Positions 17,865-26,358 of a DNA stretch of 50,466 nucleotides are shown here, piece after piece. The notes under the pieces were generated by a model. It searched no databases and was not told the DNA's origin. It saw only the letters and a program-made list of their open reading frames with translations. Origin of the DNA: Chitinophagaceae bacterium (GTDB lineage: Bacteria; Bacteroidota; Bacteroidia; Chitinophagales; Chitinophagaceae); contig JAICGN010000020.1 in NCBI GenBank assembly GCA_025923075.1, positions 1 to 50,466 on the forward strand, in the 5' to 3' direction. The position numbers and the translations under genes are program-made. Within the stretch, counting starts at the first letter, position 1. The number at the start of each line of letters is the position of its first letter.

Positions 17865-19246
17865 ATGATTTTTTTTCAACTGAAGGAAAGATAATTTCTG
17901 CGACAGCTCCGGGTCGTATGGATGTAATGGGTGGTATTTCAGATTATAGTGGCTCATTGCTGTTGCAAATGCCAATAAAACAAACGACTACTGTCAGCAT
18001 TCAAAAGCGAGCGGATGGAGCTTTTCATTTTCGTACCCAGATTTCCAAAAAGAAAACTGCGGATTTTACAATTCATGTTTCCGCAATAAAAGATAGGCCA
18101 CTTACTGCAGGAGGAAAGATCATTAAATCGGTGATTGGTGGTGACTGGGCTGTATATGTGCTGGGATGCTTTCTTGTTTTAGCAAAAGAAAAGAAAGTTG
18201 ATTTAACCGGTGCGAATGTTATCATTAAATCAGATGTTCCGTGGGGAAAAGGAGTTTCCTCATCGGCAGCCTTAGAGGTCGCTACCATGAATGCATTGAA
18301 CCAGCTTTATAAATTATCATTAGAAAAAGAAGAGCTCGCAGTCCTCGCACAAATGGCAGAGAATCGTGTTGCAGGCGCTCCTTGTGGTTTAATGGACCAG
18401 TTATCGTCGCATCTGGGGAAAAAAAATAAATTATTGCCATTGATCTGTCAGCCGCATCAGGTTGATAAGCCCATCAGTATCCCACGGGGAATACACTTTA
18501 GCGGAATTGATAGCGGTGTTCGTCATGCCGTAAGCGGAGCATCTTATAGTGATGTTCGAATTGCTGCATTTATGAGCTATACAATCATTGCATTAAATGA
18601 AGGAGCTTCTGTTGAAGGATTAGATGAAGCAAGAACATCGGGTAAATGGAATAAGCTTCCATACAAAGGATTTTTAGCGAATATTCCTGTTTCAGTGTTT
18701 GAAAAAAAATATATTTCATTATTGCCTGAGGAAATTTCAGGTAAAGATTTTTTAGCTCAATACAAGAGTTCTATTGATACAGTGACACAGATCGATGAAG
18801 ATAAAATTTATAAACCCCGGGTTTGCGGCTCGCATCCTGTTTATGAAAATGCAAGAGTGAATGAATTTAAAGATTTACTAAAGGGTTTTAAAAAGCAGGA
18901 TGACAGGCAAAGAGCTTTGAAGCAAATGGGAAGCCTGATGCTGCAAAGTCATGAGAGTTATTCCCTGGTGGGGTTGGGGAATGAATTCACTGATAAGATC
19001 ATCGAGCTGGTCGAGGATGCAGGTCCCGATAGTGGAGTGTTCGGCGCACGGGTTTCGGGAGGGGGAAACGGCGGAACTGTGTGTGTGTTGAGTTACGGCA
19101 AAGAGGGAAAAGAAGCTGTAAAAGAAATATATCTTAAATACACGCAAATAAAGAAGCAAAAATTATACTTCTTTATTTGCGTGTATTTAAGATATATTTC
19201 TTTTACAGCTTCTTTTCCGGGAGTAGTCACGGGGCGTTTACTTTAA
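17861..19246 (+). CDS. GHMP-family galactokinase-type sugar kinase with altered C-terminus
   Basis: A 461-residue frame of the GHMP kinase family. Motif 1 is APGRMDVMGGISDYSG (about 16-31), motif 2 PWGKGVSSSAALE (about 127-139) binds ATP, and motif 3 is GARVSGGGNGG (about 395-405). It would phosphorylate galactose for GalT; an arabinokinase-like specificity is an alternative because the length exceeds E. coli GalK (382). The last 20 or so residues, after YFF at 435-437 or so, are encoded by the inverted copy of the preceding DNA (see the palindrome entry). Skipping 41 nt (for example 19169-19209) restores a tail SGSSHGAFTLNQYI ending at 19260. The frame as written may therefore be damaged. 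Confidence 0.85.
   Translation: MNDFFSTEGKIISATAPGRMDVMGGISDYSGSLLLQMPIKQTTTVSIQKRADGAFHFRTQISKKKTADFTIHVSAIKDRPLTAGGKIIKSVIGGDWAVYVLGCFLVLAKEKKVDLTGANVIIKSDVPWGKGVSSSAALEVATMNALNQLYKLSLEKEELAVLAQMAENRVAGAPCGLMDQLSSHLGKKNKLLPLICQPHQVDKPISIPRGIHFSGIDSGVRHAVSGASYSDVRIAAFMSYTIIALNEGASVEGLDEARTSGKWNKLPYKGFLANIPVSVFEKKYISLLPEEISGKDFLAQYKSSIDTVTQIDEDKIYKPRVCGSHPVYENARVNEFKDLLKGFKKQDDRQRALKQMGSLMLQSHESYSLVGLGNEFTDKIIELVEDAGPDSGVFGARVSGGGNGGTVCVLSYGKEGKEAVKEIYLKYTQIKKQKLYFFICVYLRYISFTASFPGVVTGRLL
19106..19218. repeat. Perfect 51-bp inverted repeat with 11-nt loop at the 3' end of the galactokinase-type gene
   Basis: Positions 19106-19156 are the exact reverse complement of 19168-19218; the loop is 19157-19167. 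The left arm encodes the normal protein (EGKEAVKEIYLKY). The right arm is its mirror image and shifts the reading frame. The ends carry short matches (CTTCTT and CTTCTTTTCC against AAGAAG and GGAAAAGAAG) that would allow a nascent strand to fold back, copy its own arm and return. This suggests a 41-nt templated insertion, or a chimera made during sequencing or assembly. Confidence 0.97.
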
Positions 19247-19274
19247 ATCAATACATTTAAACCAACTTTTATTT

Positions 19275-20999
19275 ATGACAAAAAGATCGATCATCAATTA
19301 CCTGCCGGCAATTTTTATTTGCTTTCTTAATTGTACTTCTGAAACGAAAAGTGCTGCTGATGCAGCAGAACTTGTCATCAACAATGCAAAAATATATACG
19401 GTCAATAAAAATCAACCTGAAGCCGAAGCATTAGCTGTAAAAGACGGAAAGATCGTTTTTATTGGAAGCAATAAAGATGTAAAAAAATATATTGGCGACA
19501 GTACTGAAGTACTTGATTCAAAGGGACAGTTTGTGATGCCCGGTTTTATTGAAGGTCATGGGCATATTCATGGCCTGGGAGCTTCGTTGATAAATCTCAA
19601 TCTTATGAATGTAAAAAACTGGGATGAGATCGTGGTGATGGTTGCTGATGCGGTAAAAAAAGCCAAGCCAGGTGATTGGATCGTAGGCCGTGGCTGGCAC
19701 CAGGAAAAATGGAATCCTGCTCCTGCAAAAAATTATTTAGGCTATCCTTATCATGAAGAGCTGGATAAGGTTTCTCCGGATAATCCGGTATTATTATCAC
19801 ATGCAAGTGGGCATAGCGCTTATGTAAATGCAAAAGCAATGGAGCTTGCAGGAATTACTTCATCTACAAAAAACCCTTCTGGTGGTGATATTGTAAAAGA
19901 TAAGAGCGGAGTAATCGTTGGTGTATTAGCTGAAACCGCACAGGGCCTCGTTAGCAGGGCTTATGGTTCATGGATCAATCAGCAAAGCGAAGAAGTGCAA
20001 AAAGCGAAATGGGCCGAGAGTATTAAACTTGCCGAAGAGGATTGTTTGAAAAAAGGTGTTACAAGTTTCCAGGATGCTGGTTCATCATTTGCGCAAGTGC
20101 AATGGATGAAAGAATTAGCGCAACAGGGGAAATTGAATATTCGCCACTGGCTAATGGTGAGAGATGGTAATGCAGCGCTTCGTTCACATGCAAATGTTTT
20201 TCCGATAGTAAATGAAGGAAACGGTTTTTTAACTGTAAAAGCCGTGAAAGTTTCTTTGGATGGTGCATTGGGTTCTTATGGCGCATGGTTGCTGGAACCT
20301 TATACAGATCGTGCCGATTGGGTCGGTAACAATACTTTTAATATAGATTCATTAAAAGCTATCGCAGATTTTTGCTGGCAAAATAATTTGCAGTTATGTG
20401 TGCATGCAATCGGCGACAGAGCCAATCGTGAAGTGATAAATATTTATGCGGGGCAAATCACGATTGATAAAAACAAAGATCATCGCTGGAGAGTTGAACA
20501 TGCACAGCATGTAAATCCATTGGAAATTCCACGTTTTAAAGAATGGAATGTGATCGCTTCTATGCAGGGCATTCATTGTACAAGTGATGCGCCGTTTGTT
20601 CCAAAAAGATTGGGAGCAAAACGCAGTGAAGAAGGTGCTTATGTATGGCAATCTTTTTTGAAAGCCGGTGTAGTGGTAAATAACGGAACCGATGTGCCGG
20701 TTGAGGATGAAGATCCTATTGCAAATTTTTATGCATCGGTTACAAGAAAACTAAAAGATGGTACTGAATTTTATCCAACGCAAAAGATGACGAGAGAACA
20801 AGCTCTCTATTCTTATACATTGGCAAACGCCTTTGCCGCCTTCCAGGAAAAAGATAAAGGCTCGTTGGAAGTTGGTAAATATGCAGACATTGTTATTCTC
20901 TCCAATGATCTGATTACCTGCAAAGACGAGGAAATCAAAAATACAAAAGTGGTGACGACGATCGTGGGAGGAAAGGTGAAGTATAAAGGACAGTTCTGA
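19275..20999 (+). CDS. YtcJ-like amidohydrolase lipoprotein
   Basis: A 574-residue protein with a lipobox ending FLNC (Cys20), so probably membrane anchored on the outside. HGHIH at 95-99 in the segment GFIEGHGHIHGLG is the metal motif of the amidohydrolase-3/YtcJ group; LCVHAIGDRA and RVEHAQHV hold further His ligands, and NNGTDVPVEDEDP holds the catalytic Asp. YtcJ relatives are exoenzyme-like imide or N-acyl hydrolases with unclear substrates. The gene starts 14 nt after the restored stop of the kinase gene (19260) and may be the last gene of the sugar operon, or separately transcribed; the hairpin in front could reduce read-through. Confidence 0.88.
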   Translation: MTKRSIINYLPAIFICFLNCTSETKSAADAAELVINNAKIYTVNKNQPEAEALAVKDGKIVFIGSNKDVKKYIGDSTEVLDSKGQFVMPGFIEGHGHIHGLGASLINLNLMNVKNWDEIVVMVADAVKKAKPGDWIVGRGWHQEKWNPAPAKNYLGYPYHEELDKVSPDNPVLLSHASGHSAYVNAKAMELAGITSSTKNPSGGDIVKDKSGVIVGVLAETAQGLVSRAYGSWINQQSEEVQKAKWAESIKLAEEDCLKKGVTSFQDAGSSFAQVQWMKELAQQGKLNIRHWLMVRDGNAALRSHANVFPIVNEGNGFLTVKAVKVSLDGALGSYGAWLLEPYTDRADWVGNNTFNIDSLKAIADFCWQNNLQLCVHAIGDRANREVINIYAGQITIDKNKDHRWRVEHAQHVNPLEIPRFKEWNVIASMQGIHCTSDAPFVPKRLGAKRSEEGAYVWQSFLKAGVVVNNGTDVPVEDEDPIANFYASVTRKLKDGTEFYPTQKMTREQALYSYTLANAFAAFQEKDKGSLEVGKYADIVILSNDLITCKDEEIKNTKVVTTIVGGKVKYKGQF

Positions 21000-21020
21000 G
21001 ATTTATTTACTGAGCTGCCT

Positions 21021-21280
21021 TACTCCTATTGAGCTTCTGTTGTGTCACTCACTTGTACGTTCAGTAATTCTATTCAACTTTTTTGTCCACCCACGATTGA
21101 CCATTCAAGTTGTTTGTACATCCGGCCCCCGGCATCGGGGGACAATGACATCCTGACTTTCGGGCACAATAAAATTTCAATACAAAGAATCAAAAAAGAT
21201 GAGAGAGAAGACTGCATAATATCCCCCGCTGGCGGAGGAAGCATTTCAATCATGAGATATTTTCAAGTGGGGGTGGACTA
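21021..21280. repeat. Dispersed non-coding element, copy A (nested GC-rich inverted repeats)
   Basis: Outer inverted repeat GTCCACCC (21085-21092) / GGGTGGAC (21271-21278), 194 bp apart. Inside are CCCCCGGCATCGGGGG (21126-21141) and CCCCCGCTGGCGGAGG (21223-21238), each nearly self-complementary. The sequence left of the outer repeat, to about 21021, matches in reverse complement the right flank of copy B at 39771-39838 (shared words GTCCACC/GGTGGAC, GAATAGAATT, GTACAAG, GACGCAAC or GACACAAC). No protein is encoded. Confidence 0.8.
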
Positions 21281-21293
21281 TAATTACACGGAA

Positions 21294-21509
21294 ATGAAAT
21301 CGGATGATAAACTATTAAATGATTTAATTGGGAAAGCAGTAGAATTGGGACTTGGCGAAAAGGATATTAAACATGCCAAAGATTTTCTTGAGTATAACGA
21401 ATATTTCCTCTGTTTTGATCAAATCGTTACTCAAATGTATGAGTTTGATATTTTAATTGACAATTTTTTTTACAATTCGGTTCAATCAATGGCCAAAAGT
21501 GGAAATTAG
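21294..21509 (+). CDS. Small MafI-like immunity protein (orphan)
   Basis: A 71-residue acidic, probably helical cytosolic protein. The open frame extends upstream to 21042, but that part is the dispersed repeat, so I place the start at the ATG at 21294, 16 nt after the outer repeat. LGLGEKDIKHAKDFLEYNEYFLCFDQIVTQMYEFD resembles in order and spacing the MafI immunity family (LG..E.DI..A...LEYNE..LAF..L..QLYE.), known from memory only. Such proteins neutralise polymorphic toxins of neighbouring cells. No toxin gene is in the window, so this would be an orphan immunity gene. Confidence in the family is moderate; in the gene, fair. Confidence 0.55.
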   Translation: MKSDDKLLNDLIGKAVELGLGEKDIKHAKDFLEYNEYFLCFDQIVTQMYEFDILIDNFFYNSVQSMAKSGN

Positions 21510-21759
21510 ATGAGAAGGAATATGGTTATTTAAGAGAAAATTTGAGAATAAAATAATTACTGGTAATTGATTTACACATTTTTTCTCCTCATCAATCATC
21601 TTCTCAATTTCAGGATGCAAAATCGTCCTTTCTACTACTTTTAAGAAACATGACAAAACATAGACAATTTGTCTATGAACAAGGCGTGCCAAGTTATCCA
21701 CTGTGAATATTTCTCAATTTTACGTTCGATTATGGCAAGTTATTTGGATCATTAATGCT
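21510..21759. other. AT-rich intergenic stretch without a clear gene; contains a 19-bp palindrome
   Basis: No convincing coding sequence. At 21659-21677 there is a perfect palindrome CATAGACAA-T-TTGTCTATG (9-bp arms, single central T). It lies about 80-100 nt upstream of the riboswitch and could be an operator or just a chance symmetry. A short open frame on the minus strand (21486-21701) has no recognisable features. Confidence 0.5.
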
Positions 21760-21854
21760 GTTCTCTGCTTTGGGGTGTTTCCTGTAAAAGGGAATCTGAG
21801 AAATACTCACAAATACCTGATCTGGACAATGCCAGCGAAGGGAAAGAAGAGAAC
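21760..21854 (+). promoter_or_regulatory. TPP riboswitch (THI-box aptamer), orphan
   Basis: The sequence carries the near-invariant TPP aptamer blocks in order: GGGGTG (21772-21777), CTGAGAAATAC (21796-21806), ACCTGATCTGG (21815-21825) and AATGCCAGCGAAGGG (21829 on). The outer stem GTTCTCT (21760-21766) pairs with AGAGAAC (21848-21854). TPP riboswitches bind thiamine diphosphate and switch off thiamine synthesis or uptake genes. A terminator follows at 21858-21884, and then only the antisense strand of the serine hydrolase (21907-22986). No thi gene or thiamine transporter is present downstream. Confidence 0.95.
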
Positions 21855-21857
21855 GGC

Positions 21858-21884
21858 AAAGGCTCTGGGAAACCGGAGCTTTTG
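21858..21884 (+). terminator. Rho-independent terminator, expression platform of the TPP riboswitch
   Basis: AAAGGCTCTGG - GAAA - CCGGAGCTTTT forms an 11-bp stem (with two G-T pairs) and a GAAA tetraloop, ending in a short T-run. It begins 4 nt after the aptamer, the usual layout of a riboswitch that terminates transcription when ligand is bound. Confidence 0.85.
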
Positions 21885-21906
21885 TCATATCACACAGTCA
21901 AATTCT

Positions 21907-22986
21907 TTACTTACACTCTTTTTTCATCACTTCATCAATCAGTTCCTTAATCTCCAAATGTGCATTTGCTCTTTCTTCACCAAGGAAATTTTTCACAAAA
22001 AGAATATATGCATAACCACGACACGCATCGATCATTGGCCATGTACCAAATAATCCCGGGCTGGCAAGTACAGCAGCCTTTCCATCTTTTTCTTCGATCA
22101 CCCAGCTACCTAATGCATAATTAAAACCTTCTGCAGCCTTCGGGGCATATCTGATCATAGAAGTATTCGTTTGTATTTTCATCATTTCATCAACCGATTC
22201 TTCACTGAGTATTTGTTTGCCGTTATACTTCCCTTTGTTCATCAGCATTAACAAAAACTTCATATAATCATCCGCTGTTGATCTTGCACCGCCAGATGGA
22301 TTATACAGCCCACCATCCAATTCAGTAAATGTCGTTTGTCGCATGCCAAGAGGTACAAACAATTTTTGTTTGATCAACACATCGAACTTTCTTTTACTTA
22401 CAATCTCCAAAACTTTTGCAGCAATATTCAGCCCTACATTGCCATACCAAAAATCTGTACCGGCATTAGCTCTTATTTCCCTGGCCGCAAAAGCTTCCGC
22501 TTCTTCATCCAGCGATCCAAACTTCTTTCTTTGTAATATTTTCTTCAGGAATTTATCATCATCTTCGATTCCCGTCATGTGAGCAAGACAATGGCGAATC
22601 GTGACATACTTCTTCATGTATTTTTCAAACACGGGCAAATAGTTCACCACCGGGTCATCAAGAGAGATCTTTCCTTCATCAACAAATTGCATTACTAAGG
22701 CGGCGGTTAGCCATTTGCTGCAACTTGCAATCGGCGCTACCGTCTTACTCTTATATTCACCCACTTCTTTTTTATAAACAAGCGTATCATCTTTTTCCCA
22801 GATCAGCACTACATAATCCTTGCCGATAAGCCCCTGTTTTTGAGTCAGCAGGTTATCCAATTCGCCGAAGGCATATTTGGATGGCAACGGCTGTTGCTTT
22901 TTCTGCGCATTTGTGAGCTGAAAGATTAGCAGTGAAACAATAAAAAGGCTGAATTTGAGACAGTAAAACCTGATTTTTAATGACAT
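21907..22986 (-). CDS. Serine hydrolase (beta-lactamase class C / PBP-like family)
   Basis: A 359-residue secreted protein with a signal peptide (cut after LTNAQ, residue 28). SCSK at 88-91 (SxxK) gives the nucleophile Ser88 and Lys91; WYGNVGLN is the YxN motif. The serine beta-lactamase-like fold includes esterases, D-aminopeptidases and true AmpC enzymes; the third (K/H-x-G) motif near the C-terminus is not obvious, though SPGLFGTWPM may replace it, so beta-lactam hydrolysis should not be assumed. It is divergent from clpB with 73 nt between starts. Its 3' end faces an orphan TPP riboswitch on the opposite strand. Confidence 0.85.
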   Translation of the reverse strand: MSLKIRFYCLKFSLFIVSLLIFQLTNAQKKQQPLPSKYAFGELDNLLTQKQGLIGKDYVVLIWEKDDTLVYKKEVGEYKSKTVAPIASCSKWLTAALVMQFVDEGKISLDDPVVNYLPVFEKYMKKYVTIRHCLAHMTGIEDDDKFLKKILQRKKFGSLDEEAEAFAAREIRANAGTDFWYGNVGLNIAAKVLEIVSKRKFDVLIKQKLFVPLGMRQTTFTELDGGLYNPSGGARSTADDYMKFLLMLMNKGKYNGKQILSEESVDEMMKIQTNTSMIRYAPKAAEGFNYALGSWVIEEKDGKAAVLASPGLFGTWPMIDACRGYAYILFVKNFLGEERANAHLEIKELIDEVMKKECK

Positions 22987-23059
22987 AGTTTCTGAATTTG
23001 GCGCTTGGATTGCTGTTTGAGTTTATGGGTTAGTCTATTTTCAACAGTTAATTAATTAT

Positions 23060-25702
23060 ATGAACTTAGGAAATTTTACCATAAAAGCCGCTGAAGCTAT
23101 CCAGGCTGCTCAGCAATTAGCTTTTAATTCACAGAATCCGAATATCGAGACGGAGCATATTTTAAAGGCGTTGCTCGACCAGGAAGATTCACCAGTAGAT
23201 TATTTGCTCAAGAGAAATAACGTTACGATCAATCTTGTGGAAAGCAAGTTGGATGAACTTATTTCAAAATTACCAAAGACCACTTCAGGTGATCCTGCCC
23301 AATCAGTTAGCCGTGATGCGAATAATGTTATTCTGCGTGCTGGTGCGGTTGTGAAGCAATTCAATGATGAATTTGTTACACCTGAGCATTTGCTGCTGGC
23401 AATAGTACAGGGTAACGATGCATCAGCAAAGCTTTTGAAAAATTCAGGTCTTACGGAAAAAGGATTGATAGCAGCGATCAAAGACCTGCGAAAAGGTGAA
23501 ACCGTCACCTCCCAAACCCAAAGCCAGGAATTCAATGCGCTGAATAAGTACGCAAAGAATTTGAATGAGCTGGCAAGGCAGGGCAAGCTTGATCCGGTTA
23601 TTGGCCGCGATGAAGAAATCCGAAGGACACTTCATATCCTTTCAAGAAGGACAAAGAACAATCCCATACTTGTTGGTGAGCCCGGTGTGGGTAAGACGGC
23701 GATCGCCGAAGGCATTGCGCATCGTATTGTAAATGGCGATGTTCCTGAAAATTTAAAATCAAAAATCATTTATGCACTGGACATGGGTCTGCTTATTGCC
23801 GGTGCAAAATATAAAGGCGAATTTGAAGAAAGATTAAAGGCTGTTGTTAAGGAAGTAGGCAATAGTAATGGGGAAATTATTTTATTCATTGATGAAATTC
23901 ATACCCTCGTTGGCGCAGGTGGTGGTGAAGGGGCAATGGATGCCGCCAATATTTTGAAACCTGCGCTGGCAAAAGGTGATCTGCGAGCGGTTGGTGCTAC
24001 TACATTAAATGAATACCAAAAATTTTTTGAAAAAGATAAAGCGCTGGAAAGACGCTTTCAGAAAATTTTAATTGATGAGCCGTCAGTAGAAGATGCGATC
24101 TCAATTTTACGTGGTTTGAAGGATCGCTATGAAACACATCACCACGTACGTATAAAAGATGAAGCCATCATTGCAGCAGTTGAACTATCGCATCGTTATA
24201 TCACCGATCGTTTCTTACCGGATAAAGCAATTGACCTGATCGATGAAAGTGCGGCCAAGCTTCGTCTGGAAATGAATTCGATGCCCGAGGAACTTGATAC
24301 CCTGGAAAGACTGATCCGTCAGCTTGAGATTGAAAGGGAAGCTATAAAAAGAGAGAACGATGATAGTAAACTCAAACAATTAAATACTGAGATTGCGAAC
24401 CTCACAGTAGAGAGAGATACCTTGAAATCAAAGTGGAGGGAGGAAAAAGAGTTGGTGGAAAAAGTACAGAATGCAAAAGCGGAAATTGAAAATTTAAAAA
24501 CACTGGCTGAAAGGGCAGAAAGAGAAGGCGATTATGGCAAAGTTGCTGAGATCAGGTATGGAAAAGTTAAGGAACAGGAAAAGAGTATTGAGGAATTGAG
24601 CAGGCAACTCGAAACAAGCGGAGAGAAGCGTCTATTAAAAGAAGAAGTGGATGCTGAAGATATAGCAGAAAGTGTTGCCAAGTCAACAGGTATACCTGTA
24701 ACCAAAATGCTGCAGAGCGATAAAGAAAAATTATTGCATCTTGAAGAACATTTACACGAAAGAGTTGTTGGGCAAGAAGAAGCCATCACTGCAGTCGCAG
24801 ATGCAATAAGAAGAAGCCGTGCAGGTTTACAGGATCCTAAAAAACCAATTGGTTCATTTATTTTCCTTGGAACAACTGGTGTTGGTAAAACAGAGTTGGC
24901 AAAAGCATTAGCAGAATATTTATTTGATGATGAAAGTATGATGACCAGGATTGATATGAGTGAGTACCAGGAAAAACATACAGTGAGTCGCCTTGTTGGG
25001 GCACCTCCCGGTTATGTTGGTTATGATGAAGGTGGTCAATTGACAGAAGCCGTTCGAAGAAAACCGTACAGTGTTGTGCTGCTTGACGAAATTGAAAAAG
25101 CGCATCCCGATGTCTGGAATGTCTTATTACAGGTTTTGGATGATGGAAGGTTGACGGATAATAAGGGCCGTGTGGTGAATTTTAAGAACACCATTATCAT
25201 CATGACGAGTAATATTGGTAGTCATCTCATCCAGGAAGCATTTGAAAATGTAACGGAAAAGAATGTTGAACAGGCAACGGAAAAAACGAAAATTGAAGTA
25301 ATGGCTTTGCTTCGTCAAACAATTCGGCCGGAATTTCTAAACAGAGTTGATGAGATCATAATGTTCCAACCACTGCTCAAAAAAGAAATTTCAGGCATTG
25401 TAAAGATCCAGTTGGAAAAGTTGAAAAAATTGGTGGCAGAAAGCGGAATTCAGTTGAATTTCAGCGACTACGCAATAGAATTTTTGGCTGAGCAAGGCTT
25501 TGATCCTCAATTCGGTGCACGACCCTTGAAACGTTTAATACAAAAGGAAATTGTGAATACACTTAGTAGACGTATATTGGCCGGGGATATAGATAAATCA
25601 ATTCCGGTTTTGGTGGATGTTTTTGATAATACAGTAGTTTTTCGAAACGAAGAAAACAGTAAGCCTTCGGCAAAACCCAAAGAAAAAAAATCAATACCAT
25701 AA
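23060..25702 (+). CDS. clpB: ATP-dependent chaperone ClpB
   Basis: An 880-residue Hsp100 disaggregase. The N-domain (1-145) is typical; Walker A1 GEPGVGKT is near 206-213, the long coiled-coil middle domain (about 410-530) confirms ClpB rather than ClpA or ClpC, and Walker A2 GTTGVGKT is near 604-611. Sensor and arginine-finger regions (ERRFQK, RPEFLNR, GARPLKR) are present. ClpB works with DnaK to rescue aggregated proteins after heat shock. Length matches E. coli ClpB (857) with a Lys-rich tail. It is monocistronic or leads into the DsbA-like gene 36 nt later. Confidence 0.97.
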   Translation: MNLGNFTIKAAEAIQAAQQLAFNSQNPNIETEHILKALLDQEDSPVDYLLKRNNVTINLVESKLDELISKLPKTTSGDPAQSVSRDANNVILRAGAVVKQFNDEFVTPEHLLLAIVQGNDASAKLLKNSGLTEKGLIAAIKDLRKGETVTSQTQSQEFNALNKYAKNLNELARQGKLDPVIGRDEEIRRTLHILSRRTKNNPILVGEPGVGKTAIAEGIAHRIVNGDVPENLKSKIIYALDMGLLIAGAKYKGEFEERLKAVVKEVGNSNGEIILFIDEIHTLVGAGGGEGAMDAANILKPALAKGDLRAVGATTLNEYQKFFEKDKALERRFQKILIDEPSVEDAISILRGLKDRYETHHHVRIKDEAIIAAVELSHRYITDRFLPDKAIDLIDESAAKLRLEMNSMPEELDTLERLIRQLEIEREAIKRENDDSKLKQLNTEIANLTVERDTLKSKWREEKELVEKVQNAKAEIENLKTLAERAEREGDYGKVAEIRYGKVKEQEKSIEELSRQLETSGEKRLLKEEVDAEDIAESVAKSTGIPVTKMLQSDKEKLLHLEEHLHERVVGQEEAITAVADAIRRSRAGLQDPKKPIGSFIFLGTTGVGKTELAKALAEYLFDDESMMTRIDMSEYQEKHTVSRLVGAPPGYVGYDEGGQLTEAVRRKPYSVVLLDEIEKAHPDVWNVLLQVLDDGRLTDNKGRVVNFKNTIIIMTSNIGSHLIQEAFENVTEKNVEQATEKTKIEVMALLRQTIRPEFLNRVDEIIMFQPLLKKEISGIVKIQLEKLKKLVAESGIQLNFSDYAIEFLAEQGFDPQFGARPLKRLIQKEIVNTLSRRILAGDIDKSIPVLVDVFDNTVVFRNEENSKPSAKPKEKKSIP

Positions 25703-25738
25703 AAGCATCGGCAAGGACCGGGCAAGGAGTAAAGAATT

Positions 25739-26308
25739 ATGCCATTACAAAAAGAAGTAGTTATTATTATTAAGCCAACGGAGATGTGGGTCGGAAATGA
25801 AAAAGCACCTGTAACGCTAATGGAATGGGGAGAATATGAAAGTGAAGAATGCGCAAAAGCAAATGAAGTTGTAAAACAGATTTTGGAAAAATATGGAGAT
25901 AAGATAAGATTTCAATTCCGTCATTTTCCACTTACAAAAATTCACCAACGAAGTTTAAAAGCAAGTGAATCAGCTGTAGCTGCCGGTCAAACCGGTAAGT
26001 TTTGGGAAATGCACAACATCTTATTTCAAAACAGAAGAAATCTTGGAACGACAAGTTTAAAACTCTATAGCCGTGAAGCGGGGATCAGTGATAAAAATTT
26101 TCTTGATAACCTGGTTAATGGCACTTATGGCTGGCAAGTACAGGACGATATTAAGGAAGGCATTGGGAGAGGTGTGAAAGAACTACCAGCCTTTTTTGTC
26201 AATGATGAACCGCTTGGAGTAAAACCTACATTTGACAACCTGAGCAAAGCGATTGATAGTGCTTTAAGAAAATCTAAGAAAAAACCTGCTGTAAAGAAAA
26301 GAGCATAA
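25739..26308 (+). CDS. DsbA-like thioredoxin-domain protein with altered active site (SEEC)
   Basis: A 189-residue cytosolic-looking protein with no signal peptide and a very basic C-terminus (KKSKKKPAVKKRA-like). Residues 29-38 read EWGEYESEEC where DsbA and related oxidoreductases have FxDFxCPYC, so the first catalytic Cys is Ser and only the second Cys remains. HFPLTKIHQRSLKASESAVAAG (about 62-83) and the cis-Pro loop GVKELPAFFVN are typical of the family fused to or following NhaA and ClpB-like genes in Bacteroidota. Without the CxxC, a redox role is doubtful. It ends just before a bidirectional terminator. Confidence 0.8.
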   Translation: MPLQKEVVIIIKPTEMWVGNEKAPVTLMEWGEYESEECAKANEVVKQILEKYGDKIRFQFRHFPLTKIHQRSLKASESAVAAGQTGKFWEMHNILFQNRRNLGTTSLKLYSREAGISDKNFLDNLVNGTYGWQVQDDIKEGIGRGVKELPAFFVNDEPLGVKPTFDNLSKAIDSALRKSKKKPAVKKRA

Positions 26309-26340
26309 AAAAAAGTCCTGCTGAAAAGCGGGACTTTTTT
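26309..26340. terminator. Bidirectional intrinsic terminator
   Basis: AGTCCTGCT - GAAA - AGCGGGACT (26314-26335) forms a 9-bp stem with one G-T pair and a GAAA loop, flanked by an A-run on the left and a T-run on the right. It can end both the DsbA-like gene (plus strand, stop at 26308) and the RRM gene (minus strand, stop at 26359). Confidence 0.92.
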
Positions 26341-26358
26341 GTAATTCGGTTGGTCATT

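Noticed and set aside
21703-22053. 116-residue open frame on the plus strand
   Set aside because: It runs through the TPP riboswitch and its terminator and then antisense to the serine hydrolase; sequence is not protein-like.
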